This document shows positions 10,622 through 64,000 of a stretch of DNA of 64,000 bases, in pieces. A model generated the notes under the pieces. The model had not been told where the DNA came from. It saw only the letters and a list, made by a program, of their open reading frames with translations, and did not search any database. The translations under genes and the position numbers were made by a program. Every line of letters starts with the position of its first letter. Positions within the stretch are counted from its first letter, which is position 1. Source of the DNA: Phymorhynchus buccinoides (Eukaryota; Mollusca; Gastropoda; Neogastropoda; Raphitomidae); the NCBI GenBank assembly GCA_017654935.2, contig CM065713.1, positions 10,964,603-11,028,602 of the forward strand, written 5' to 3'.

Positions 10622-10795
10622 TTTTTTTCTCCTTTGAGCTCCTCCGAAATTCAGTGGAATGTGCATTTGACATAATGTACGTATGCAGTGGAGAGACCAG
10701 TGAAAACTGAAAACCGGACACACACGTACCTTGCCCATTATGGCCATATGGCCTGGGATCGCAAAGACCGTGACTGCGGAGTAGAAGAAGAAGAG
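10622..10795 (+). mobile_element. SINE-like (GAA)n-tailed repeat, tail type B
   Basis: It contains TTCTCCTTTGAGCTCCTCCG, a GGAGAGACCAGTGAAAACTG block, TTATGGCCATATGGCCTGGG and an (AGA)n tail. Copies are at 23352, 31018, 39103 and, inverted, 39327, with partial copies at 57218 and 63890. Confidence 0.7.
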
Positions 10796-10932
10796 AATAC
10801 ACAATAATATTAATATTACAGTGACAGAATAATCAGCAAGTGATTGTGGTAGGATCGAAGGATGACAGTTCGTTTAACGTCCTCCGGTCTAGAACAGGCA
10901 CATATAGGACATTAATAACTATAAAGAAAGTA

Positions 10933-12130
10933 ATAATAATAATAATACTGGTTATTTATAGAGCGCTTAACTCCCTTTGCAGGGAGCTCAAAGCGCTGAA
11001 CAAAGGCCTAAACACTAACATACAGATAAACATACACATTAAAGACAAGCCAAGAACAATCAACATGAAGACAAGTATCAATGAATATAAACATTAAAAA
11101 TAAGTGAGACTGTTAATACAAAATACATGTATTAATCTCTCTCGCCCTCCCCCCCCCCCTCTCCTTCCCCTCCTCCCCCCCCCCCCCCCACCCACGCACG
11201 CACGCACACGCACACGCACACGCACGCACGCACGCACGCACACGCACGCACGCACGCGCACGCACGCACACACACACACACACACACACGCACGCACGCA
11301 CGCACGCTGCAGGTTAATATCATCAAGGACTACGTGGATTAGAGGTGAGAGTATGAGGTTTTAAAAAGATGAGTTTTCAGAGAAGTTTTGAAAGACTGGA
11401 CAGAGGAAGAGTGGCGAACACTGTGTGGTAAGCTATTCCAGACCGAGGGAGCAGAGTACGAGAAAGAAGATTCATCGAAGGATTTAGTTTTGATACGGGG
11501 AGTGGAGAGCAGGCATGAGTCGGAGGAAGATCTGAGATGTCGGGTGGGAGCCTTGTAGGTTTGTACAATGTCAGTGAGATACTGAGGGGCAGTTCCATTA
11601 ATAGAGTTGAAGGTGAGGCATGCGACCTTGTACTGAATTCGAGCAGAAATTGGAAGCCAGTGAAGAGTGTGAAGTAGCGGGGTGATATGCTGTGTCTTTT
11701 TTGCTTTGAAATTCAATCTTGCAGCTGCGTTCTGAACTTTCTGAAGTTTCTGGATTGAGGACTGCGGGCAACCAAATAACAGAGAGCTACAATAGTCTAG
11801 CCTAGACAAGACGAGATAACAGACGAGAGTTTGTCTTGCCTGAGTGGTAAGGAGGTGGCGAATGGAACTTATCTTACGAATATGTAGATAGGCTATTGCA
11901 GACATTGTTCACATGTGTTTTCATTGTAAGGTTGGAATCGATAGTGACGCCCAGGTTTTTGACAGAAGGAACAAACTGAATCAATATATGAGTCACCTAT
12001 CCTTACACTTGGAAGATGGAAGGGTCCTGTCAACAGAGAGTCTTTTAGAAGTCATTATGATGGCTTCAGTTTTGCTGTCATTTAATTGGAGTTTGTTTTC
12101 ATTGATCCACTCTGGACGATTCTGGAGGTA
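10933..12130 (-). pseudogene. 3-prime part of a LINE (CR1/Jockey/RTE-X-like) with decayed reverse transcriptase
   Basis: The minus-strand frame 11905-11339 (188 codons) holds SRLDYCSSLLFGCPQSSIQK, LQKVQNAAARL, HITPLLHTLHWLPI, APSVWNSLPHSVR and FKTSLKTHLF. This is the classic end of a non-LTR ORF2 after the catalytic core. Upstream, 12130-11906 still encodes PEWINENKLQLNDSKTEA and KNLGVTIDSNLTMKTHV, but in shifted frames. The catalytic domain and endonuclease are absent. The 3-prime tail at 10933-11010 has the usual AAGCGC...GCGCTCTATAAATAA form followed by (TTA)n. It is dead as it stands. Confidence 0.85.
11143..11308. repeat. Simple repeats: C-rich run and (CA/CG)n
   Basis: Poly-C stretches are followed by alternating CACG/CACA repeats up to 11308, inside the LINE 3-prime region. 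Reading frames across it are artefacts. Confidence 0.9.
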
Positions 12131-12195
12131 CTACAATACCAGGAAAGTCCGGGAGTTTTTAATAATCAAGATCTTAATGCCTCTTATATTTGAAC

Positions 12196-12411
<216 letters not shown>

Positions 12412-12673
12412 GTCCTTCTGTTTGTTCCGCGCTCTGTAACCCACGAACCATTGTACAGAATCGCTTCAAATTTTGTGTGGTGATGTATTATAGCACAGGG
12501 AGGGGCCCCGTAGAAACCGTGGTGACCTTGACCTTGGAGTTTGACCTTGGAAAACTGGTCAGAGATAGGAGTAGTAACTAAAGGATACAGTAATTAGGGA
12601 ATGACTGGCTGGACAAGTTTTCACTGGTTACATCCCTTGAATCATAAATCTGAGCGAAAGAGGGGAGAGGCAA

Positions 12674-12858
<185 letters not shown>

Positions 12859-12937
12859 CGCGCGTGCGAAGCAGGACTGCTAGTATAGTTGATAACCGTA
12901 TAGTGTACTATGGAAAGGAAGGAAGGTAAGCCTGCAT

Positions 12938-12942
<5 letters not shown>

Positions 12943-13024
<82 letters not shown>
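12943..13024. repeat. (GA)n microsatellite
   Basis: About 80 bp of pure AG dinucleotide. Confidence 0.97.
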
Positions 13025-13028
<4 letters not shown>

Positions 13029-13650
13029 GATTGGGGATGGAGGGTAGGGGGAAAGGAGACATTACTTTCATATTTAACAAACACTCCCTGTACATTTTGT
13101 TCAAGTCTGATTTCTTTTTAGCAGAATTAAAAAGTTAATGTCCTTAAATATTATATTTAAAAAATGATTGAACCAAACAATTTAGAACAACATTTATGCA
13201 TATTAATAAAATAAAATAAAAAATTCTCTTGTCCAAGTTTCTTTAAAATAATACACACTCCCATTTACTGCGGAAGAGCATGGATTGATAGATCTCTTAG
13301 GTCATCGCACCAATCTTGCTTGGATGATTTACGACCTTGTACAAAGAATCCAGGAGTGTTTCGTCCATTTCATCGAAAAATAAAGGTAAATTAATGCTAA
13401 TTCATCAACGTTCTATAACAAGGGACCTCATTTTCATGAAAATAAAGACGCCTGTTGTGACAGGTTTTCAGTCACTTTTCAGGTTTTCTCCTGAAAGACT
13501 CGGGCAAGTGAGTCAATCGAAGTCTGTTTTCAATCATTTCATTCGTCGTCAGTGATGACATACGGTTAAATGTAGAAGACCAACTCTTTGTTGACCTACT
13601 TCAACTTTTACTTGTCAAAATAGGCTGCCGATTCTTTTCTGTTTTTGTTT
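13025..13650. other. No recognised feature
   Basis: AT-rich sequence without a convincing frame. The 72-codon frame at 13337 has no known motif. Confidence 0.5.
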
Positions 13651-14164
13651 TTAACCCTTTCACCGCCAGCCATTTTTCAGCCAAAAAAATACCATTAAAC
13701 TTAACTGGGTAGAGAACAAAAATTATCTGCAATATTGGGAATTCCTCTGTAAGTGACATGTATAACATTGGCCTACCCTGTCGCATGAAAATAGGTAGCT
13801 CGTAAAAATAAGTAGCTCGCTACCTATGACAGTGTGTATTTGCGACATTGATTGAGCATGAACCACAAATTTCACTTTTTTCTAGGGTTAGGGATAGGGT
13901 TAAGGTTAGGGTTAGTTAAATGGTTAAAGTACAGAAAAAGTGAAATTTGTGGTTGTCGCAAATACAGACTCTCATAATAGTGAGCTACTTATTTTTACGA
14001 GCTACCTATTTTCATGCGACATACCTTGCCTCCCAAAATTAAGAGCATGCATAGTGTCTTTAGATAATAGGCCCTGGTTTGATGCCTTTTAGTGACATTG
14101 GTGTTAAACTTAAACCATTGTGATTTGTGGTGCATAAATGCGACATTGGCGGTGAAAGGGTCAA
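13651..14164. mobile_element. TTAA MITE family 1, interrupted by a nested hairpin element
   Basis: The left end TTAACCCTTTCACCGCCAGC at 13651 and right end TTGGCGGTGAAAGGGT(CAA) near 14164 belong to one family 1 copy. The second TTAA has mutated to TCAA. The body is split at 13779-14026 by another element. Confidence 0.8.
13779..14026. mobile_element. Nested hairpin MITE with TGTCGCATG ends and TTAGGG-like centre
   Basis: The left arm TGTCGCATGAAAATAGGTAG is exactly inverted at the right end. The arms are about 100 bp and enclose TAGGGTTAGGGATAGGGTTA. The host sequence TACC flanks both ends, consistent with a short target duplication. No coding potential. Confidence 0.75.
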
Positions 14165-14328
14165 TAACAATTTTGATATGTTGGTGGGGGTGGGGGTTAA
14201 TCACAAATTTACATGATTGCCTTATTGAGTAATTCTGGGGCTGTTTGTTATATGCATCAGCCTCGTTTTGGAAGAGGTCGGCTCAAACTTGCAGAATTAT
14301 AGGCAATCATGTAAATTTGAAGTAGGTC

Positions 14329-14542
14329 CAGGGCTCTCAGGGAACCCCATTTGGGGGTCTATGAAGCACTAACATTCTAAAGGACCCTCTAAAAGAATGT
14401 GCAGGGGGTCCCAGGGATGCACTAGAAAATGTCTTTTTAGCATTCACAATGCACTGGGACCCTCTATCCCGCCTCCAGGACCCTCTACACTGCAAATGGA
14501 GTCCCTGAGACCCCTTGTTTCGCGGGACGATTGTGAGCCCTG
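14329..14542. mobile_element. CAGGGCTC-ended MITE with 6-bp duplication TAGGTC
   Basis: Ends are CAGGGCTCTCAGGGA and its inverse TTGTGAGCCCTG. TAGGTC precedes (14323-14328) and follows (14543-14548) it. Relatives are at 18452, 22976, 53759 and 58491. It is 214 bp, non-coding, and likely moved by a hAT-type transposase (inference). Confidence 0.8.
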
Positions 14543-14617
14543 TAGGTCTACAGAGAGTAATAATAATTTATTTAATAAACGGACACTTATATAACTCCTT
14601 CGTCTGGGTACACACAC

Positions 14618-14686
<69 letters not shown>
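14618..14686. repeat. (CA)n microsatellite
   Basis: Pure AC dinucleotide run. Confidence 0.97.
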
Positions 14687-14688
<2 letters not shown>

Positions 14689-14699
14689 ATCAATAAAGA

Positions 14700-15728
14700 C
14701 TAGACACTATATAATGCATCAAAATGGTGCTGGATGGTGAAAATACCGATTATTAAAACATCCAATGGTTGGGACATTGCAATTTGCAAGTTTGCACATT
14801 TGTTGTTGTCTTGATTGACTTGAAGCATTCAACCTCTCTAGTCTCAAATTTGGAGATTCTTGCTGAGAATATGAAATAGTAGACGAGTTCTTCTACCACA
14901 GAAATATTTAACATAAATAATTTAGCAGAACTCAGATGACATGTCCTCTCAGTTCTAGCCTAGTGCTCTCCTTTTCCACGGCAAATAGACAATTTGACCA
15001 ATAACCGTCAAGCTGCGCCCTTTAACATTACAGAAACAAGCAGAAGTGTGTTGTTGCGATGTAGTTAACTAGTGCCGTTTTAAAATAGACTATCTTGGTA
15101 ATCTGTTTAATGCTTTCACTATTCGGTCCTTCCACTCTGTTTTGACCATTTGGTTTAAACACATTTTTTATTGAAAATCAATATAGCAGCAACATAAACA
15201 GATGGAAATGAGCACAAGCTTAAAGCTTATACATCTTGACCATTTGACAATCACCATTTCGACCAGCGGTCCTTGGCTATTCACTACGTCTGTACATGTA
15301 TGCGATGCAAGTTAAATTGACCCATGGCCAATATTAAAATGATGTGGCTGTGCCCAATGGAAGCTGTCTTTACCAGTGGCAGTTCTCCCTACATGCCGTA
15401 AAGAATTGTTGGTTGTCACTCCATGGGTGGACTGAATGTGTGGGTGGCTCCATGAATGGAGTCCCCTGAAGTCGGAGTATGGCCGCCAATGTGGCGGGGC
15501 CCTTTAAAAGCAGATACGCATGTACTCTTCCCACCCAAGGCCTTGCGAAATGTTCACATGGCACTGGGTGTGCCCCCAGAGCGTTTAAGCTGGGGAACGA
15601 AAACAACAACCACATTCACCATTCAGCACATTAGGTAATTTGCTTGCCTAATGTTCATGTTAGGCAATTGTTCACATTGAGCGTAGCATATGTGCACACG
15701 TCTGTGAATTTGATGTTTCCAATTTCAG
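14700..15728. other. Upstream region of the ligase gene, no gene recognised
   Basis: About 1 kb of non-repetitive sequence immediately 5-prime of ligase exon 1, with only short frames. It should hold the promoter or an upstream non-coding exon, but I see no clear TATA box or initiator to mark. Confidence 0.4.
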
Positions 15729-15795
15729 ACGAAAGACGTGGTGTGAAGAAAGAAAGAAAAAAGAGAGGGAGAAGGGGTTGGGTGGAGCAAACACC

Positions 15796-58928
<43,133 letters not shown>

Positions 58929-59205
58929 GTCGAGACAGCAAGTGGTCATGCTGCGTGTGGTTTGCTGCGACTGTGACCATGTCGTCTTCATACAAGTTTG
59001 TTAGAACGGAGTGGGCATATCTATCCACTTACTTTTGTGTGTGTGCTATGACAGTTAGAATTGCTGGGACCTTGCTGGGACACCCCCCCCACCCCCCGGT
59101 TTTTGTCCCTGAAAATCGAAAATTTGGAGTAGGCATCTCTAGTAGGCCTGACGTTCTTGTCCCAGACCTATCTATATAGATAGTATTGCTTCCTTGTTTC
59201 TGATG
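58929..59205 (+). other. Probable 3-prime UTR of the ligase
   Basis: Sequence directly after the stop codon. I see no AATAAA close by, so the transcript end is not placed. Confidence 0.4.
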
Positions 59206-59206
59206 A

Positions 59207-59267
59207 TGATGATGATAGTGATTGTTTCCCTTGCCTTGGTGGGTTTCATGGTGCAAGGAACACTAAC

Positions 59268-59309
<42 letters not shown>

Positions 59310-59690
59310 AACAGACAAACAGAGAGAAAGAAACGGAGAGAGAGAGATTGTCGGGGAAGCCTCTCTGTGTGTAGGTGGAACTTGAATGATGGAAAAACTT
59401 TTGACAAAATATTGTTTCCCTTGCTTTGATGGATTTCACAGTGCAACTGCAAGGAACGCTTATGAGAGAAACAGAGAGAGAGAGATTGTCGGAGAAGTTC
59501 ACAGTGCAACTGCAAGGAACGCTTATGAGAGAAACAGAGAGAGAGAGAAACGGAGAGAGAGATTGTCGGGGAAGTTCACAGTGCAACTGCAAGGAACACT
59601 TATGAGAGAAACAGAGAGAGAGATTGTCGAGGAAGCCTCCTTGTAAGTAGGTGGAACATGAATGATGGGAAAACTTTGACAAAATAGTAA
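59207..59690. repeat. Minisatellite with (GA)n blocks
   Basis: CAGTGCAACTGCAAGGAACG...GAGAGAAACAGAGAGAGAGA...TTGTCGG(G/A)GAAG, units of about 62 bp at 59440-59640. The first, larger unit at 59207-59400 shares GGTGGAACTTGAATGATGG with 59650-59680. Confidence 0.82.
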
Positions 59691-60377
59691 TAATCGTGGA
59701 AAAACTTCGACAAAGTAACAAGTAATTGTTGCCGGGAAAAAAACCGGCTTGATGCTCGGAAAGAGAAAGAGAAGTTATAAACTTTTTAAAAAGTGTTTAT
59801 GAGCATTACGGGTTGTTACGAGCGATTGTGTAGTGGTTTTGTTTACGCCATGCTTCATGATTAAGGTGTGATTGAATTAACAATATTTCTGAGCATTACG
59901 AAAATGCCGTATTGACAAGTTTCATCCCAGGAAATAGTTATATCTCTTTGCTGCTGGAATGACTGACATTTATTTTTGTCTCCCCCCAAAAAAAAAAACA
60001 ACCCCAACAACAACAAACTATCATTCAAAAGGATTGTATTATAATAATAAACATAAACAGACACTTATATAGCGCTTTTTATCGAGCACAAAGCGCTTTA
60101 CAATCAGCATTGAAACACTCGCACACGCACAACACACGCACCTACGTGCACGCACGCGAGTGAACGCGTTCTTGCATACAGACATATACATATTGAATCA
60201 CACACAAAAATTTGTTTAGCTTCATTTTCTTCTTTGTCAGTAGGGCATTTGCCATGCGCCGGCGACCTTGAATTTCACTGAGTTGAATTACAAAGGTCAG
60301 CGTAACTCGGGCAGAACGAGCACGGGCAAATTAGTAGTCTGGTATAGTGAACGAACATTCGTGGCAATTGCCCTATT
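59691..60377. other. No gene recognised; one LINE-type tail
   Basis: 60041-60110 is an inverted LINE/SINE end (ATAATAATAAACATAAACAG, TATATAGCGCTTTTTATCGA). The rest is unassigned. Confidence 0.45.
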
Positions 60378-60910
60378 GCTCAGACAGTTTCCTGTCAGTT
60401 ATGAGCAGCATATGCGTCATGCTGCCGTTGTGCGCCTAACTAAGACCCAGCATGCCCGTCTTTGGCTGGAGAAAATCTTTGTAAGAGTTTCTAGAACAAA
60501 GGGAAGGAGAGTGGACCAGTTAGACATAAAGACCCACCAGGTCACGTGTCAAAATCACGGTTTTCACGCGTTTTCCCTCTTGTAGCTGGTAAGAAATCTT
60601 GTTTTGACCAGGTTTGACTCCCATACAAATGTCCCCAAATTGAACACGAAGCATCATTTTAAAGAGCAACCTCAATTTGAAGTTGGGGACATTTGTATGT
60701 GGGTCACAGCTAACCAGAAAAACAAGGGACTTAATCGTGATTTGTCAGTGTGTAAGATAGTAGATGACAGCAAGCAAAGGAAAAAGGCAAGGGTCAAAGA
60801 GAGTGACAGATTAGAGGAACTTAATATAAGCATAGAACTTCCAGAAGGTAGGGGAACTATTTTTTTCAAAGGATCCCTTCGGTATCCTCAAGAGGGGGGG
60901 GGGGGGGGTA
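60378..60910 (+). mobile_element. Modular SINE-like element split by another repeat
   Basis: The head TTGCTCAGACAGTTTCCTGT (60378) and the core end TTCCAGAAGGTAGGGGAACT belong to one element. Between them, 60528-60738 is the repeat also found at 35689-35890. Confidence 0.72.
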
Positions 60911-60999
60911 GCATGATTAAGATTTAAGATTTGTTCTGAAAGAAATTAATGTTGTGAGCGATGCCAGGTTTGGTGAGCGACTGACTATATATATATATA

Positions 61000-61648
61000 C
61001 AGACCTGCCTACTGCTACGATTTGGCCGTAGCAGCTACGAAAAATAAAGCTTGGCTACGGAGCTACGGCAACCTTAACATTGCTACGGAGAAAACAAAAT
61101 GCCGCCGCATTTTATTTTTGCTTATGCCGTTCCCGGTTTTGTCTGTTTCTAAGAGCAGACGCCGTGTCACGCGCGATAACCTAGTCACTTCCGTTTTTAT
61201 CAGTGACTGCGCATGCGTTCTTATTACTTTCTCTGGAAAAAATGGCGGACTCCAGCAGCAGTAGCGATTCGGGAGATGTTTCAAACGAAAAAAAACGAAC
61301 CCAAACCAGAAAACGAAAATCATCTGGCACACCATCTTGTTCTAAGAAAAAACATCGGCCTGACGCACAAGTTTTCAAAATAGCTTACATGGAGGAGTGG
61401 CCTTTCATCGTCAGAAGTCGACTTGGTGCGAACCATGCTCACTGCAACCTCTGCCATGCGGACTTCTCTGTGAATCATGGTGGTAGAGACGATTGCCATC
61501 AACACGTTCAAACATAAACAGTATGTTTCAGCTCAGGAAGAGAACAAATTGATTGCCGTCGTTTGTGGATGCTACGAAAAAATTTGCCATGCTACTGAAA
61601 ATTGATGGCTGGGCTACTGATTGGGAAAATTCCAAGTAGGCAGGTCTG
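61000..61648 (+). mobile_element. CAGACCTGCCTACT hAT-like element with BED finger, 6-bp duplication TATATA
   Basis: CAGACCTGCCTACTGCTACG and TTCCAAGTAGGCAGGTCTG, with TATATA on both sides. The frame 61203-61517 encodes MADSSSSSDSGDVSNEKKRT, then AHCNLCHADFSVNHGGRDDC. It is a close sister of 33698-34351 and is cut off soon after the finger. Confidence 0.8.
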
Positions 61649-61853
61649 TATATAGATGCATGATGATTTAATTTTTGTAAGCAGTATATTATTATACAAG
61701 GCGTGATTTGTGAATGGTTCATATATGAGTTATTATGAGCAATAAAATAAGATATAATCTATTATTAGCAACATGTAAGTAGTAACAAATTTGTGATGCA
61801 TTTAGAGTTACGTGATAAATGTTTACGAGCAATTCGGAATACTTTATGCTATA

Positions 61854-62275
61854 CTGGTCTCCAAAAGTTAAGGGCCGGCTTCTGTTTTCAGTAGCTTGAT
61901 ATCTATTTATTGTACACTAAGACAACAATGAAGAAAATGGCAAAACTTAGGCTACTCAATAACTTTCCTTCCTGTTGCACGTGCCTGAACCAGTTTTGCA
62001 GACATTGCAGTACAGCAACAGCGTTTTCAGGTACGCTTAAAATGTGGCAAATTCACGAGAATTTCACGAAAGTTTGGTCTCTTTTCGCTGAAGAATCAGG
62101 GCTGATGCAGGTTTCTTGCCTATTGCACGTGCAAGGCATGACTGTAGTGAACACTGCTGAGCAAAAGTTAGACACAAATGTGTATTTAAGGGCGGCAACC
62201 AGAGCTCTCAATAAGCATGCCTCCAAGACAGAAGAGAGAAGATCGTTCTTGCGGCCCTTAACTTTTGGAGACCAG
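61854..62275. mobile_element. TA-flanked MITE with CTGGTCTCCAAAAGTTAAGG ends (Tc1/mariner-like)
   Basis: CTGGTCTCCAAAAGTTAAGG is exactly inverted at the right end, with TA on both sides. The 126-codon frame inside has no known motif. Confidence 0.78.
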
Positions 62276-62487
62276 TATATGTTTTTGTGAGAGTGAGTTT
62301 TTGTGTTATGTAGTTGTTTATGTTTTTCCTCTTTGCTTGTTTTTATGTTGTTGTGGTGGGGTTTTTTAAGGAGCCAGAATGATCAAGACAATAATTGTGA
62401 ACCCTGGGGGAAAAAAGAAGAGTTTGTTTTGTACGTAAATCATTGAGTGTTGATTTCTGGGTAATGTGAGGAGTGGTTTGTAACCTA

Positions 62488-63057
62488 CCGTATTTTTGGG
62501 ACTATAAGGCGATATTTTTTTCTCCAATTTCGACCTATGCGCCTAATAAACGAGGGAACAAAATCGTGAGAAGAGAGGCAACGATTGCCGTACTCAGTAC
62601 AGTCTACTGTGAGTCACAACATCGAAAGTGGTAACGAGTACGAGTCGCCGATACGACGAATACTTACGTTAAAATGCTTCAAAATCCCTGTTATCATCCG
62701 AGATACCGTCCAACAGATGCCACAACCCTTCATTGGATGTAAAAAGCATCGTTGTAGAGCTTAAAATGCCATAATTCTACCAGTTTTCGCGAAGAATTGG
62801 CCAAACACAACAACCGGAAGTCGCAAAAACGGAAGTTTCGATTATTTGAGAAGGGAGCCAACTCGTTTACGACAACAATAATGGCGGTCGGTAATCGTTT
62901 ACAGGACGTGTATGGGCTTCAAACTTCGACTTTCTGTTGCGAGGTGTGTATCGCCTTATAAACGAGGGCGTCTTTTACTTGGATTTTGTCAGATTTTTCT
63001 TGAAAATTGCCCTATTCGCCTTATACACAGCAGCGCCTAATGAACCGAAAAATACAG
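62488..63057. mobile_element. TA-flanked MITE, ATAAGGCG family, copy 2
   Basis: CCGTATTTTTGGGACTATAA at the left and GAACCGAAAAATACAG at the right. Confidence 0.8.
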
Positions 63058-63120
63058 TATGTGTAGTTTGTAGTATGGTTTCTGATTTTCTCAGTTTTCA
63101 CAGAATCCCTCGATTTTAGT

Positions 63121-63735
63121 ATAAGGGCCACGGGGACACATTAGACGCGGAAGTTACGCGCGGAAAACCATAATGATAAATAAGTAAGAGAAAGAAGGAC
63201 AAAAAAATATGGATATGGGGAAAATACGGATCAGGAGCCGCTGTAGCTCAGTTGGTAAGTCCGAGTCGCTAGCTCGTAATCCGTCAGGTTTGCGGGTTCG
63301 AGCCCAGCTCGGTCCACGGTGGTTGTGTCCTTGGGAAAGGCACTTTACTCCTGTTTTCCTCACTCCACCCAGGTGTAAATGGGTACCTGACGGTCAGTTT
63401 GGGGAAAAAGTCCTTCGGATGAGACTTTTCAAAAACTGAGGTCCCGTGTGCGAACGCATGCACAAGATCTTGCGCACACATTAAAAGCCCATCCCACTAT
63501 TCTGTACGTGTAGGCCGTGTGTGCCGGTGGGATGGATGACACGAATTCACGTAGCACGCATCCTGTGCGCTATTAATGGTCTGAATGAAGACCGGTGAGC
63601 GCGGGGCAGGATAAACATCCCCAACTGGAAGAAGAAGAAATACGGACGTGCGCTTTTTTTTCTCCCTTCTTTCTTGTACTTATTTGCGGATTGCACATCA
63701 GATTTCCCTGTCTAATGTGTACAAGGCCTTATTGA
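63121..63735. mobile_element. AAGGCC-ended element interrupted by a SINE
   Basis: AAGGGCCACGGGGACACATT at the left and CTAATGTGTACAAGGCCTTA at the right. Host parts 63121-63230 and 63638-63735 resemble 7021-8009. Confidence 0.65.
63231..63637 (+). mobile_element. tRNA-derived SINE with 9-bp duplication AAATACGGA
   Basis: A head with A box TAGCTCAGTTGG and B box GGGTTCGAGCC, then CACTCCACCCAGGTGTAAAT and GGGTACCTGACGG. The latter is like a widespread invertebrate SINE central block (from memory). It ends in (GAA)n. AAATACGGA occurs at 63222-63230 and 63638-63646. The tRNA-like arm does not form a proper acceptor stem, so it is not a tRNA gene. Confidence 0.85.
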
Positions 63736-64000
63736 TTATTTCCGCACGGAAAATCCAGATGTACTGTGTACGTGCCCTAAAGTAGAACATGACATGATGA
63801 TTTTAGGGAATGCAGGGTTTTTTTCAGGAACAAAAACAAAGGCAAACAAGTGCAACGCCAAGCGGCTGCAAAGTCCCCTCGCAGCATCGCCGAGCTACTC
63901 CGAAAGCGGAATGTGTCGGCTGTACGCATACATAAAAACGCATCAAAACAGCACGTAACTACATAAGAACGCATCAAAACGGGTAACTGAATAGTTTTTT
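63736..64000. other. No gene recognised
   Basis: Contains a partial tail type B segment (GCGGAATGTGTCGGCTGTAC at about 63906) followed by ACATAA(A/G)AACGCATCAAAAC repeated twice. Confidence 0.45.

Noticed and set aside
61910..62290. 126-codon frame with several cysteines
   Set aside because: It lies wholly inside a TA-flanked inverted-repeat element and uses its terminus as coding sequence. No known domain.
63234..63310. Possible tRNA gene (TAGCTCAGTTGG and GGTTCGAGCC)
   Set aside because: The acceptor stem does not pair, and the sequence continues into a SINE body with a (GAA)n end and a target duplication.

Overview
The window is eukaryotic nuclear DNA, very repeat-rich and intron-rich. 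The gene style (large SIM-bearing Arkadia-type RING ligase, C2H2 zinc-finger gene with VKTEP motifs), the tRNA-derived SINEs, CR1/Jockey-like LINE ends and many short inverted-repeat elements suggest an invertebrate, most likely a lophotrochozoan and perhaps a gastropod mollusc. That placement is an inference from style, not from any search.

Two host genes can be supported. On the minus strand, 3422-5911 is a largely uninterrupted reading frame for a C2H2 zinc-finger protein of about 820 residues, with ten C-terminal fingers and a repetitive N-terminal half rich in psi-K-x-E (SUMO acceptor type) motifs. On the plus strand, 15796-58928 is a 16-exon gene for an Arkadia/RNF111-like RING-H2 E3 ubiquitin ligase. 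I assembled it from splice sites and phase. The sixteen exons total 4524 nt, exactly 1508 codons including the stop, and every junction is in phase. The protein has five clear SUMO-interacting motifs in its N-terminal half, long His/Pro/Gln/Ser-rich middle exons, a divergent version of the NRG-TIER region, and a RING-H2 split between the last two exons. One exon (41896-42371) carries frame disruptions in poly-C tracts.

Everything else is repeats. At 1-3400 lie tandem arrays and a decayed piggyBac-like element. At 6100-15700, upstream of the ligase, lie LINE fragments, miniature inverted-repeat elements (MITEs) and long (TC)n/(GA)n/(CA)n runs. The ligase introns are packed with TTAA-flanked MITEs of at least six families, CAG-ended elements that repeatedly show 6-bp target duplications (several carrying BED-type zinc-finger ORFs), TA-flanked pogo/mariner-like elements (one with a CENP-B/pogo HTH), antisense tRNA-derived SINEs right next to splice donors, and a modular SINE-like element with two alternative (GAA)n-ended tails. 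They also hold a 1.65-kb 26-bp satellite and a foldback element with a 78-bp array that ends about 30 nt before an exon. The region after 58929 is again MITEs and SINEs.

The most unusual signals are these: the first half of the RING exon, with its splice donor, amplified into a five-copy minisatellite; a phase-neutral 57-bp duplicate of the exon at 26517; a perfect 132-bp palindrome nested in a hAT-like element; and the consistent 6-bp target duplications across several CAG-ended families. I see no real tRNA, rRNA, CRISPR array or prokaryotic feature.
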